Assembly: GCA_031549665.1 (NCBI GenBank)
Contig: JAVBPJ010000010.1
Location: 1-64,000, forward strand
From: Rikenella sp031549665
GTDB taxonomy: Bacteria; Bacteroidota; Bacteroidia; Bacteroidales; Rikenellaceae
Length of the DNA: 64,000 nucleotides
Reading direction: 5' to 3'
The translations under genes were made by a program, and so were the position numbers. Below are positions 24,842 to 33,446 of the stretch, piece after piece (the first letter of the stretch is position 1; every line of letters begins with the position of its first letter). Below the pieces are notes generated by a model. That model was given only the letters and a program-made list of their open reading frames with translations, was not told the origin of the DNA and searched no databases.

Positions 24842-25667
24842 CGTAGAGTTGATTTAGGGGGATAAATCCGGTCAAGGCCCGGTAGTAGCGTTTGCGGGCC
24901 TGCTTGACGGGCCACACGCGGGTGAGCTGGAAGTTTTTCACCAGACTGGTGTCGGGAATCGTTTCGGCTCCATAGGAGGATTCGACCATCGTGAATTCGA
25001 ACCGGTTTACCGATCCGTAAGAAATGACCTCTTCGCGGAAATGGGCCACGGGGTCGGTGGACTGGAGCCAGAGGCTCCCCTGCCGGCGAAGCTCGCCGCC
25101 GGGCTTGTAGAAATGGTATTCGAGGGTCTTGGAATAGGGACGTGCGTGCGGGCCGGTCGAGTAGTCGAATTCGATGCGGTAGGTAGCGTCGGGGTAGTAG
25201 TGTTCCGGCGCGGCCTTGAGCTCGAACCGGAATTTTTTGAGCTCTCCGACCATCACGGTATCGTCCCGCAGCAGGGTGTCGGCCGTGGCCACCTGGGCCA
25301 GGGTGTCGATGCGGAGCTGCACGCGGTAGCGGGCCTGCGCCTGCTCGTTCAACAGGCGGATGTCGTTGGCCACGTTCACCAGCAGGTTGCCTATCGGGTT
25401 GCTTTTTCGCACCGCGAGTTTGCGCACCGAATAGCGCAGGTCGTCCATCGTGTAGCCGTACTTGTGGAGCAGGGCCGAGTAGGTGTCGAGCGAATCGAGG
25501 TGGACGAATTTCTGGTCGCCCAGCTGCGCCAGCACCGCCTGGTTGATCAGGCTCTCCCGGAAGATGGCCTGCATGGTCTGCTCGGGGATCATCTTCGGCC
25601 CGCAGGAGCAGAGGACGGCCATGGCCGCAAGGCTGGCTGCAAACAGTCGGGCAAGGGAGCGTTTCAT
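24777..25667 (-). CDS. DUF4296 lipoprotein
   Basis: 296 residues, lipoprotein signal ending ...VLCSCG, then the IPEQTMQAIFRESLINQAVL segment typical of DUF4296 proteins, common in Bacteroidetes and of unknown function. The middle part has short charged helices (LLHKYGYTMDDLRYSVRKL) and the rest is beta-rich. ATGA overlap (4 bp) with the permease gene upstream and 65 bp overlap with the amidohydrolase downstream. Likely periplasm-facing, attached to a membrane. Confidence 0.82.
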   Translation of the reverse strand: MKRSLARLFAASLAAMAVLCSCGPKMIPEQTMQAIFRESLINQAVLAQLGDQKFVHLDSLDTYSALLHKYGYTMDDLRYSVRKLAVRKSNPIGNLLVNVANDIRLLNEQAQARYRVQLRIDTLAQVATADTLLRDDTVMVGELKKFRFELKAAPEHYYPDATYRIEFDYSTGPHARPYSKTLEYHFYKPGGELRRQGSLWLQSTDPVAHFREEVISYGSVNRFEFTMVESSYGAETIPDTSLVKNFQLTRVWPVKQARKRYYRALTGFIPLNQLYDERYAPKDSTALRPLPPRWER

Positions 25668-26881
25668 GCGGGTTGGTTCGATGTTCGTTTAAGTACCACG
25701 GCGGCGGTCAGGGCGCTCACGGCAACTCCCAGCAAAAGTACGAAAAGTGTGATCCGCAACAAATCGCCCGCCATAATTTCCACGGGGTAACTCTCGATCA
25801 GGAACGAATCGCCGGAGAGTCGGATGAATCCCCAGTGCTGTTGCGCAAGGGCGAATCCGACCCCGAGCAGCAGGCCTGCCGCCACGCCGGTCAGGGTAAT
25901 CAGGCTCCCCTCCCAAACGAAGATCAGGCGCTCTTTGCCCCGACCGAGCCCCATGGCCCGAAGCGCCAGGCGGTCGCGTTGCTTGTCGGTGGCGAGCATC
26001 ACCACCGATCCGGCCAGACTCAGCGCGGTGATCAGCACCACAAAGAGCAGCAGGGCGAAGATGAGCCATTTTTCCTGCTGGATCATGGCGTAGAGGGAGC
26101 TTTTTTGTTCCCAGCGGGTGCGGGTTTCCAGTTCGGGGGGAAGTACCGGGGCGATGGCGGCGGCTCCCTGCTCCATCGAAACGCCCTCGTTCAACCGGAC
26201 GGCCAGCGAGGTGCGGCTTCCCGGACTCTCCAGCAGCCTTTCGGCAAATTCGATCGGGACGAAAAGGTATCGGTTGTCGGTTTGCTGGTCGAGGGCGTAG
26301 ATGCCTGCCGGCACAAGGGTTCCGCTTTGGAACAGCGTGGTGGGCAACCAGCTCGCTCCGCGCCCCGGACGGATGGCGTACACCTCCAGGGGTTGGTACA
26401 GGGCCAGGTTCAGTCCCAAGGTGTAGGCGGTTCCCTGCCCCACGACGGCACGCTCCAGATCGCCCAGCCGGGGGGTGTAGCTCCCCTGAATCATCCGGCT
26501 TTCGATGGGGATGACGGTTTTGTACAGGGTGTCCACTCCGCGCAGGGTGCCGATCCATTGCCGGTCCTGGTAGCGGACCAACACGTTCTCTTCCAGGGTG
26601 GCGCTCAGGGCGGCCACCTGGGGCAGGGCTTCGATCTGCCGGCAGAGCGAGTCGGAGGGATGGAAACGCCCTCCGTCGCGGGCGGTGATGCTCACCTGCG
26701 GATCGAATTCGCTGTAAAGTTGCTCGATAAAGCGACTCAACCCGTTGTGGAACGAAAGGATCACCACCATCGCCATCACCGGAACGGCAATGGCCGCGGC
26801 GCTCACTCCGCACAACAGGTTGATGACGGTGTGCGATTTGCGGCTCAGCAGGTGGCGGCGTGCGATCAGCAGCGGGAGCAT
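25664..26881 (-). CDS. LolC/LolE-type ABC transporter permease (FtsX/MacB fold)
   Basis: 405 residues with one N-terminal membrane helix after the amphipathic MLPLLIARRHLLSRKSH start, a large periplasmic domain (about 45-275), and three C-terminal helices, the FtsX/MacB topology. In lipoprotein-releasing systems such permeases pair with a LolD ATPase; a LolD-like gene is in the window at 39625, unlinked. It is co-translated with rbfA (4 bp gap) and DUF4296 (ATGA overlap). Lipoprotein release is the likely function. Confidence 0.86.
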   Translation of the reverse strand: MLPLLIARRHLLSRKSHTVINLLCGVSAAAIAVPVMAMVVILSFHNGLSRFIEQLYSEFDPQVSITARDGGRFHPSDSLCRQIEALPQVAALSATLEENVLVRYQDRQWIGTLRGVDTLYKTVIPIESRMIQGSYTPRLGDLERAVVGQGTAYTLGLNLALYQPLEVYAIRPGRGASWLPTTLFQSGTLVPAGIYALDQQTDNRYLFVPIEFAERLLESPGSRTSLAVRLNEGVSMEQGAAAIAPVLPPELETRTRWEQKSSLYAMIQQEKWLIFALLLFVVLITALSLAGSVVMLATDKQRDRLALRAMGLGRGKERLIFVWEGSLITLTGVAAGLLLGVGFALAQQHWGFIRLSGDSFLIESYPVEIMAGDLLRITLFVLLLGVAVSALTAAVVLKRTSNQPA

Positions 26882-26885
26882 CCGG

Positions 26886-27236
26886 CTACTTTTTCAACAG
26901 TTGGTCGATGTGGTCGACGTATTCGAGCGAATCGTCGGCGGCGAAGGCGATTTCGGGAACGGTGCGCAGTTGGTTCTTCACGCGGCGGCCCAATTGTCCG
27001 CGCAGCATCGAGCTGTGTTCTTTGAGGCGGGCGACCACTTCGGCGCTTTTGTCGAAGGGAAAAACGCTCAGGAAAATTTTGGCCAGCGACAGGTCGGGAC
27101 TCATCCGCACCTGGGTTACGGACACCATCACTCCCTGCACCAGGTGGCGTCCCTCTTTGAGCAGGATGTCGCTGATGTCTTTTTGGATCTGTTTCCCCAC
27201 TTTTTGTTGGCGGGTCGAGGCGTCTGGCAGGTTCAT
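26886..27236 (-). CDS. rbfA: Ribosome-binding factor A
   Basis: 116-residue KH-like protein that binds the 30S subunit during late 16S rRNA maturation. Recognised by the N-terminal RQQKVGKQIQKDISDILLKE segment, VSVTQVRMSPDLSLAKIFLSVFP, and the C-terminal PEIAFAADDSLEYVDHIDQLL with the family's F-x-x-D-x-S-x-E motif. Overlaps the barrel-protein gene by 4 bp (ATGA). A translation factor inside an envelope operon is unusual but the same coupling with the permease is tight. Confidence 0.94.
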   Translation of the reverse strand: MNLPDASTRQQKVGKQIQKDISDILLKEGRHLVQGVMVSVTQVRMSPDLSLAKIFLSVFPFDKSAEVVARLKEHSSMLRGQLGRRVKNQLRTVPEIAFAADDSLEYVDHIDQLLKK

Positions 27237-27994
27237 GGCGTAGCGGGATTTTTCTCTTTGCGCGGGATGCGGTAATTCAACCCGAAGGTAACCCCCATCT
27301 GGTCGACGGGCGAACGGAACGGATTGGTGGCGTATTTGACGGTTCCCTTATAGGTGTCGGACAGGGAGATGTTGTAGCGGTACTCCAGCGACAGGGAGAA
27401 TGAGCGGACGCCGACCAGGAAGCCGGCCCCGAAGGTCAGGCCGTACTCCCACCGGTTGTCGCGCGTGGGGTCGTAGTGGTAGGGGCCTTCGGCATAGGTC
27501 TCTCCGGTTTGGGTGTTGTATTCGCGGTAGCTCGAACGGAGCGCGTAGCCCACGCTGGGTCCGGCGCTCAGGTAAAAACGGCTTCCTTTTTTGCCCAGCG
27601 GCAGGTAGGGTTGCCAAAGGATCGGGATCGAGATCACGTCGTAACGCCGACTGCGAACATCCTCCGAATCGTAGTGGGTGTGTACGATGTATCCTTTTTG
27701 CATGTAGTTGATGCCGAACTCGATGGTACCGACGTATTTTTGGGACGGCACGTCGAACCGGTAAAGAATGCCTCCTTCGAACAGTCCGGTCAGGTAGTCG
27801 GTTTGCCGGGCGGGCTCGAAACGGGCGGTGCTGATGCCTACTCCGCCGCGCACGCCGATGTGGTGTTCCACGCGTACCGGAGCCCACGCCGCGCTGAGGG
27901 TTTGCGAGGGAGCCTTCACTTTTTCGGATTGTTGCCCCCACACGGCCGGAGTGCCCAGGGCGAGCAGCAGGAGCAGGATGCGCAGGATTCTCAT
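27233..27994 (-). CDS. Outer-membrane beta-barrel protein, PorT-like
   Basis: 253 residues, signal MRILRILLLLLALGTPAVWG. The mature part alternates hydrophobic and polar residues (HIGVRGGVGISTARF, YVGTIEFGINYMQKGY, FYLSAGPSVGYAL, FSLSLEYRYNISL) and ends MGVTFGLNYRIPRK, as in small 8-strand PorT/porin-family barrels of Bacteroidetes. Both ends overlap the neighbours by 4 bp (ATGA). PorT proper is part of type IX secretion, but this assignment is by fold only. Confidence 0.82.
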   Translation of the reverse strand: MRILRILLLLLALGTPAVWGQQSEKVKAPSQTLSAAWAPVRVEHHIGVRGGVGISTARFEPARQTDYLTGLFEGGILYRFDVPSQKYVGTIEFGINYMQKGYIVHTHYDSEDVRSRRYDVISIPILWQPYLPLGKKGSRFYLSAGPSVGYALRSSYREYNTQTGETYAEGPYHYDPTRDNRWEYGLTFGAGFLVGVRSFSLSLEYRYNISLSDTYKGTVKYATNPFRSPVDQMGVTFGLNYRIPRKEKNPATP

Positions 27995-29979
27995 GGCTGG
28001 TCGAATAGTTTACGTAGGTCGAGGGGGACTTCGACGATCCAGTTTTCTTTCGAGACCACCTGGCCGCTGCCCTCGTCCCACACACGCACCCGTTCTGCGG
28101 GCTGTCGTTTGACCAGCGATCCGCTGTCCCATTGCCCGTTCCCGTTCCGGTCTTCCACCACGCGCAGGCGGTAATTGCCGGGGGTCAGGTAGCGTACCGT
28201 GCGGCGCTCTCCGTTGCGGAGACCCCGCACGGTGAGGACTACCCCTCCGCCGGAGTATCGTCCGCTGATCAGCTCCACCAGGTAGGTGGTGGTGCTGTCG
28301 CCTCCGGTGGGTAGCAACACCAGCGTTCCGAATTTGTCGGGATCGGCGATCAGGAAGGTGGATTTGAGCGTGTCGTTGGCCAGGTAGTCGACGTCGGTGA
28401 ACACGCTGTCGGGGATCAACAGGCGGTACTCTTCGCCCAGTTTCCAGTCGGCTTCGATCCGCACCCAACGGGGGGCGGCCGACGAGTCGACCCGCAAGCG
28501 GTGGGGGATGGGGCGTTCGATTTTGGGGGCCTGCGAACCGTCGGCAAGGATCTCCACACGCGGCGCGACCAGTTGGAAAAGCCGGATGCGCGCGCTGTCG
28601 ATCGACAGCAACGGGCTGCCGAACCGCAGGGCGATGTGCTGCTCGGGATTGAGCGGGTTGCTTGCCTGCACCTGGTATTTAAAAGGATTCACCTTGGGCG
28701 GAACCTTGCGAACGGGTGGAGGGGGCTTGCTGGCATTTTGCAGCGAATCGGTCCGCGAGGCAGCGGCGGCGGCCGCGGGTTGGCGGCGGCGTTTTTTACG
28801 CGCTTTTTTCTCTTTCTTGGGCTTGGATGCCTTGGTTACCCGTTCCTTCTCGGGTTTTTCTTTCGAGGCGAGGCGGTGAACCAGGGTGAGCTTTTCGGTT
28901 TTCGAGAAGGGATTCCACACGCTGTCCTGGCTGGTGTAGACGATCTCGCCGCGGAGCGTGTCGGGCAGGGCGCGGTAGGCCTCAATCGAGGGGGTTGCAA
29001 TCCAGTAGTGGATGGTGTCGCCCCGTACTCCCCGCTCCTGTTTCAGCCACGCGGTGTCGATCCCTTCGAGGGAAAATCGCTCGACGTGGGCCTGCGGGGC
29101 GTTAAAAACCAGTTGGATGTGGGCGTGTTCGGGCCGTTTGCTTTCGAGGATGGTTTGCCGTTTGGCAGCCTCTTCCTGAAACAGGTTGAAAGTTACCTGC
29201 GGCGGATCGAGGTGGCGGCGCGGGCCGGTACGGCCCGTCGAGGGGCTGACCCATATGTCGAAGTCGGGCAGCAGCGCGGGGTTGGGCGCTCCGGGAAGAA
29301 GACCCACCTTGTCGGTACCCGGGTCGTATTTCTGGTTCCCGTTTTTGTCTTCAACGGCGTAGATGCGGTAGGGCTTGCTTTTCAGGGCGTCGGCCACGAA
29401 CGTGCCGGAGCTGTCGCTGCGGAAAATCATCTCGGGGCGGGCTTTCAGCAGGGTCGAATCGAACGAGGGGATCGAATCGGCGGCTGCATCGAAGAAAAAG
29501 AGCAGCGTGCCGGGAATGGTGTCGCGGGTGCGCGCATCCAGTACCAGCCCCCCCATGACCATCGAATCGATGGACGGGCCGGTTGAAAACACATAGGCGT
29601 AGCCGCCCAGGCGGTTCCCTTCGTTGTTGTCGGCGATGGCGTTGCCGAAGTCGAGCCGGTAGGTGGTGTTGTCGTCGAGCTTTTCGGGCAGATCGACCTG
29701 GATCGAGCGTCCCTTGAGGAGCAGCATCGGGGGCTTGTCGGCCGGAGGCGAGAGCAGCACCTCTTGCGAGGGATCGCGCAGGGAGACGTACTCGTTGAAG
29801 GTAAGCAGAACCCGTTTGGCGCGGAAATTCGTGCTTTGCGGCGGCGGGGTGGTTCCCAGCAGGATCGGGGGCAGGGAATCTCTCGGCCCTCCCTGCGGTT
29901 GCGCAATGGTGGCGCACCCCATCATCGTCCCGAGGGCGAGCAGGGAGAGCAGGAGTACGGCGAAAAGATTTTTTTGCAT
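27991..29979 (-). CDS. Ig-like (Big_5) domain lipoprotein
   Basis: 662 residues from the ATG at 29979, which gives a lipoprotein signal (MQKNLFAVLLLSLLALG, Cys22) followed by ATIAQPQGGPRDSLPP, the start typical of a Bacteroidetes family with an N-terminal Ig-like domain (FRAKRVLLTFNEYVSLRDP ...). An in-frame ATG nine codons upstream would overlap the promoter box. Two segments predict DKNGNQKYDPG / DRNGNGQWDSG repeats, as in Ca-binding SdrD-like loops. A basic/Ala-rich low-complexity stretch lies near residues 390-425. First gene of the seven-gene operon; cell-surface or periplasmic role unknown. Confidence 0.84.
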   Translation of the reverse strand: MQKNLFAVLLLSLLALGTMMGCATIAQPQGGPRDSLPPILLGTTPPPQSTNFRAKRVLLTFNEYVSLRDPSQEVLLSPPADKPPMLLLKGRSIQVDLPEKLDDNTTYRLDFGNAIADNNEGNRLGGYAYVFSTGPSIDSMVMGGLVLDARTRDTIPGTLLFFFDAAADSIPSFDSTLLKARPEMIFRSDSSGTFVADALKSKPYRIYAVEDKNGNQKYDPGTDKVGLLPGAPNPALLPDFDIWVSPSTGRTGPRRHLDPPQVTFNLFQEEAAKRQTILESKRPEHAHIQLVFNAPQAHVERFSLEGIDTAWLKQERGVRGDTIHYWIATPSIEAYRALPDTLRGEIVYTSQDSVWNPFSKTEKLTLVHRLASKEKPEKERVTKASKPKKEKKARKKRRRQPAAAAAASRTDSLQNASKPPPPVRKVPPKVNPFKYQVQASNPLNPEQHIALRFGSPLLSIDSARIRLFQLVAPRVEILADGSQAPKIERPIPHRLRVDSSAAPRWVRIEADWKLGEEYRLLIPDSVFTDVDYLANDTLKSTFLIADPDKFGTLVLLPTGGDSTTTYLVELISGRYSGGGVVLTVRGLRNGERRTVRYLTPGNYRLRVVEDRNGNGQWDSGSLVKRQPAERVRVWDEGSGQVVSKENWIVEVPLDLRKLFDQP

Positions 29980-30003
29980 GGCAACCCCAATCGGTTCAAT
30001 CGA

Positions 30004-30011
30004 CAAATGTA
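30004..30011 (-). promoter_or_regulatory. -7 box for the seven-gene lipoprotein/rbfA operon
   Basis: TACATTTG on the minus strand matches TAnnTTTG, 25 bp before the start at 29979. Only 11 bp separate it from the divergent rnhA box. Confidence 0.6.
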
Positions 30012-30022
30012 AGCAAAAAAAG

Positions 30023-30030
30023 TATCTTTG
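30023..30030 (+). promoter_or_regulatory. -7 box for rnhA
   Basis: TATCTTTG matches TAnnTTTG and ends only 5 bp before the rnhA ATG. Transcription would start at or within a few bases of the start codon, giving a leaderless or nearly leaderless mRNA. Confidence 0.6.
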
Positions 30031-30035
30031 CAGGA

Positions 30036-30515
30036 ATGACTCCCCCGATCACCATCTACACCGACGGCTCGTCGCTGGGCAATCCCGGCCCGGGCGGTTT
30101 TGGGGTGGTGTTGCTCTGCGGTCCCCACCGGCGCGAGATTTCGCAGGGGTACCGCCTCACCACCAACAACCGCATGGAGCTGCTGGCGGTGATCGTGGCC
30201 CTGGAAACCATCAAGGGGCAGGGACACGACGTAACCATCTATTCCGACTCGCGCTACGTGGTCGACGCCGTCGAAAAGCGCTGGGTGTACGGGTGGGTGC
30301 AAAAGGGGTTCAAAGACAAGAAAAACCCCGACCTCTGGCTCCGTTTCCTGAAGGTGTACCCCCGCCACCGCGTCCGGTTCGTGTGGGTGAAGGGGCATAA
30401 CGACAATCCGGGCAACGAACGGTGCGACCAGTTGGCCACCACCGCCGCCCGTACCGGGCCGCTGCTCGAAGATCTCGGCTACCAACCCGAATCGCCACAA
30501 ACAACGCTGCTCTGA
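30036..30515 (+). CDS. rnhA: Ribonuclease HI
   Basis: Degrades the RNA strand of RNA-DNA hybrids. 159 residues with the catalytic acids in place: Asp in IYTDGSSLGNPGPGG, Glu in RMELLAVIVALE, Asp in IYSDSRYVVDAV, and the final Asp in NERCDQLAT; the WVKGHNDNPGNE loop carries the His. Typical length. No good ribosome-binding site precedes the ATG, which agrees with the very close promoter box. The GH20 gene starts 29 bp downstream on the same strand. Confidence 0.95.
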   Translation: MTPPITIYTDGSSLGNPGPGGFGVVLLCGPHRREISQGYRLTTNNRMELLAVIVALETIKGQGHDVTIYSDSRYVVDAVEKRWVYGWVQKGFKDKKNPDLWLRFLKVYPRHRVRFVWVKGHNDNPGNERCDQLATTAARTGPLLEDLGYQPESPQTTLL

Positions 30516-30544
30516 CAATTCGATTCACACCCTAAAAATTTCCG

Positions 30545-32854
30545 ATGAAAAAGATCCTGCTCTCCCTCGCCCTGTTGTTGTCAGCCGCCTTGGCGGCGGC
30601 CAAATCCGTTCCCGCTCCGGTGGTTTCGCTCGTTCCGCAACCGCAATCCCTGTCGGTGGACGGGGGCGTGCTGAAAATGCCAAAGACCCTTACCCTCTCG
30701 GTGGTCGGTGTTTCGGTTGTTCCCGCCGCACAGCAGGTGGCCGACTACGTGGCGTTGGAATTGGGTAGACACAGCGCCCTTCCGGTGCGGCAACTCCGCG
30801 CGGGGAAATCCGCTTTCGTCACCCTGCGGATAGATATGGAATCGGACAATAAAGAGGCCTACACGCTGACCATCGACAAACGCGGCGTGGTGCTCAGCGG
30901 CGCTTCGATCCGCGGCCTGCAAAAGGGAAGCGCCTCGCTCGCGCAACTGCTCGAGGCGAATGCCGCAACGGGAGCGCTGCCCTGCCTGACAATCGAAGAC
31001 GCCCCCCGTTTCCCCTGGCGGGGCATGCACATGGATGTGAGCCGCCATTTTTGGACGATCGAGCAGGTCAAACAGTACCTCGACTGGATGGCCTACTACA
31101 AATTCAACAAATTCCACTGGCACCTGACCGACGACCAGGGTTGGCGCATCGAAATCAAGCAGTATCCCGAACTGACCCGCCAGGGAGCATGGCGCAAATT
31201 CAACGATCAGGATCGGGCCTGCATCCAGGCCGCCAAGCGCGACGATAATCCCGATTTTCTGATCCCGGCCGAACGCCTGAGGGTCGAAGCCGGCGACACC
31301 CTCTACGGGGGATTCTACACGCAGGATCAGATCCGCGAGGTGGTGGCCTATGCGGCCGAGCGGGGGATCGACGTGCTGCCCGAAATCGATATGCCGGGCC
31401 ACCTTACCGGAGCCATTCTGGGCTACCCGTGGATCACCTGTTTCGGCAAACCGAGCTGGGGCGAAACTTTTTCGGCGCCGCTCTGTCCGGGCAAAGATTC
31501 GGCCATGGTGTTCGTTCAAAACATCTGGAAAGAGGTGATCGACCTCTTTCCGTACGAATACGTCCACCTGGGCGCCGACGAGGTGGAAAAGCATAACTGG
31601 AAGAAGTGTCCCGCCTGCCAGGCGCGGATGAAAGCCCAGGGCTTGAAAGATGAGAAAGAGTTGCAGGCGTGGTTCGTGAAGCAGATGGAGGGATTCTTCA
31701 TCCAAAACGGCCGCAAGATGATCGGCTGGGATGAAATTGTCGAGGGAGGCGGACTCACCGAAACCGGCACCATCATGTGGTGGCGCGACTGGGCCCCCAC
31801 GGCCCTGACCGAGGCCACGGCCCGGGGCAACAAGGCGATCCTCACGCCCGATTTCCTGTGCTACCTCGATTTTGTGGAGATGGGCATCGACCTGGAACGG
31901 GTCTACCGCATGGAGCCGCGCACCTACATTCCGTCGTGGAACTTGACCGACCAACAGTTCGAATCGATCCTCGGCGTGCAGGGAAACGTGTGGGCCGAGT
32001 ACATTCCCAGCATCCGCAAACTTTACTACCAGGTGATGCCCCGGATGATCGCCCTGAGCGAAGTGGCCTGGAGCCAGCCCGAACGGAAGGACTGGGAGGG
32101 GTTCAAACCCCGCGCCGCACTTAAAATCGGAGAACTGGACCGTGCCGGCTTCAACTACCGCATCCCCGATTTCGTCGGTTTCCGCGACCTGAACGTCTTT
32201 GTTGACACAGCGGTTTTTGCGCCGACGTGCAACCTGCCGCTCCCCGGCATCACCCTGCGCTACACCACCGACGGGTCGTTCCCGCAGCCCGATTCGAAAG
32301 CCTACACAGGGCCGATGACCCTCACCGAGTCGGTGGACTTCACCCTGCGGGGCTTCCGTCCCGACGGTACGGCGGGCCACATCCAAAAAACGTCGTTCCG
32401 CAAGGAATCCTACGCTCCCGGACAGGCCGTCGCTCCCGATTCGACGGGACTTCGCCTGACCCGCTACCAGTATCGCGGCCGGAATTGCGCCGACATCCAG
32501 ACCAAAGGCCGGCTGATGGAACGTTCCGTCGTGTCGGAGGTAGCCATTCCGAAAGGCGCGCGCGGCTGGCTGGGGCTGATCTTCGAGGGGTACGTCGAGG
32601 TGCCCGCCGACGGAATCTACACCTTTGGCCTGAGCTCGAACGACGGTTCGCGGATGCTGGTCGACGACACCCTGCTGGTCGACAACGACGGCCCCCACGG
32701 CGACAAGGAGGTGATCTCGCAACGCGCCCTGGGCAAGGGGTGGCACAAGGTGCGCATCGAATTTTTCGACATGAACAACGGCGGCAGCCTCGGCCTGCGC
32801 ATGGCCGCTCCGGCCGATGCCGATCTGAAACCGCTTGCCGGATTTAAATTCTAA
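30545..32854 (+). CDS. Beta-N-acetylhexosaminidase, GH20, with C-terminal PA14 domain
   Basis: Exported glycosidase that releases terminal GlcNAc/GalNAc. 769 residues: signal peptide 1-20, GH20b domain (about 25-145), catalytic GH20 barrel (about 150-500) with RGMHMDVSRHFW, HWHLTDDQGWR and the catalytic Asp-Glu pair in HLGADEVEKHNW, then a chitobiase-like C-terminal beta domain (about 545-620) and a PA14-type carbohydrate-binding domain (about 640-760; VPADGIYTFGLSSNDGSRMLVDD). Domain set is common in gut Bacteroidetes that use mucin or chitin glycans. Confidence 0.94.
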   Translation: MKKILLSLALLLSAALAAAKSVPAPVVSLVPQPQSLSVDGGVLKMPKTLTLSVVGVSVVPAAQQVADYVALELGRHSALPVRQLRAGKSAFVTLRIDMESDNKEAYTLTIDKRGVVLSGASIRGLQKGSASLAQLLEANAATGALPCLTIEDAPRFPWRGMHMDVSRHFWTIEQVKQYLDWMAYYKFNKFHWHLTDDQGWRIEIKQYPELTRQGAWRKFNDQDRACIQAAKRDDNPDFLIPAERLRVEAGDTLYGGFYTQDQIREVVAYAAERGIDVLPEIDMPGHLTGAILGYPWITCFGKPSWGETFSAPLCPGKDSAMVFVQNIWKEVIDLFPYEYVHLGADEVEKHNWKKCPACQARMKAQGLKDEKELQAWFVKQMEGFFIQNGRKMIGWDEIVEGGGLTETGTIMWWRDWAPTALTEATARGNKAILTPDFLCYLDFVEMGIDLERVYRMEPRTYIPSWNLTDQQFESILGVQGNVWAEYIPSIRKLYYQVMPRMIALSEVAWSQPERKDWEGFKPRAALKIGELDRAGFNYRIPDFVGFRDLNVFVDTAVFAPTCNLPLPGITLRYTTDGSFPQPDSKAYTGPMTLTESVDFTLRGFRPDGTAGHIQKTSFRKESYAPGQAVAPDSTGLRLTRYQYRGRNCADIQTKGRLMERSVVSEVAIPKGARGWLGLIFEGYVEVPADGIYTFGLSSNDGSRMLVDDTLLVDNDGPHGDKEVISQRALGKGWHKVRIEFFDMNNGGSLGLRMAAPADADLKPLAGFKF

Positions 32855-32865
32855 CCCCCGTGTCT

Positions 32866-33315
32866 ATGAATCCCCAACAAGAGAAACAGCGCAAGCTCGA
32901 CAGCCGCTACATCCGCATGGCCCGCATTTGGGGCGAAAACTCCTATTGCGTCCGCCGCAAGGTGGGGGCGCTGATCGTGCGCGACAAGATGATCATTTCG
33001 GACGGCTACAACGGTACTCCGCAAGGGTTTGAGAACGTCTGCGAATGGGAGTCGGGCGAGTTGCAGGGGCGCACCAAGCCCTACGTGCTGCACGCCGAAG
33101 CCAACGCCATCACCAAAGTGGCCAAGTCGAACAACAGCAGCGAGGGGGCGACCCTGTACGTTACCTCGTCGCCCTGCATCGAGTGCGCCAAGCTGATCAT
33201 TCAGGCCGGTATCCGGCGGGTGGTGTTTTGCGACCATTACCACTCGGAAGCCGGAGTAGAGCTGCTCCGCCGCGCGGGGATCGACGCGGTGCAGGTGGAA
33301 GAGGAGTGCGACTAA
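32866..33315 (+). CDS. dCMP deaminase family protein
   Basis: Zinc enzyme of 149 residues that would convert dCMP to dUMP for thymidylate synthesis. Zinc ligands and the catalytic Glu are in HAEANAI and SSPCIECAK. The ATG at 32866 is preferred; an in-frame GTG lies two codons upstream. It starts 11 bp after the GH20 stop, so it shares the plus-strand transcript from rnhA. ComE-like competence proteins belong to the same family, but without partners here dCMP deaminase is more likely. Confidence 0.92.
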   Translation: MNPQQEKQRKLDSRYIRMARIWGENSYCVRRKVGALIVRDKMIISDGYNGTPQGFENVCEWESGELQGRTKPYVLHAEANAITKVAKSNNSSEGATLYVTSSPCIECAKLIIQAGIRRVVFCDHYHSEAGVELLRRAGIDAVQVEEECD

Positions 33316-33351
33316 GCAGCCGCCTGTAAAACGGCAGGCCCTAATCAGAGA

Positions 33352-33383
33352 GAGGCCCGAAGCATTGCGCTTCGGGCCTCTTT
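33352..33383. terminator. Bidirectional intrinsic terminator
   Basis: GAGGCCCGAAG pairs perfectly with CTTCGGGCCTC around a short loop and is followed by TTT. It separates the convergent dCMP deaminase and fumarase genes and can serve both. Confidence 0.8.
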
Positions 33384-33446
33384 GCGTTGGTTTGCGGGGT
33401 TCGTGCCGGTTCTCGTGCGGGGCTTTCTGCCTCCCGAGGGAGCACC

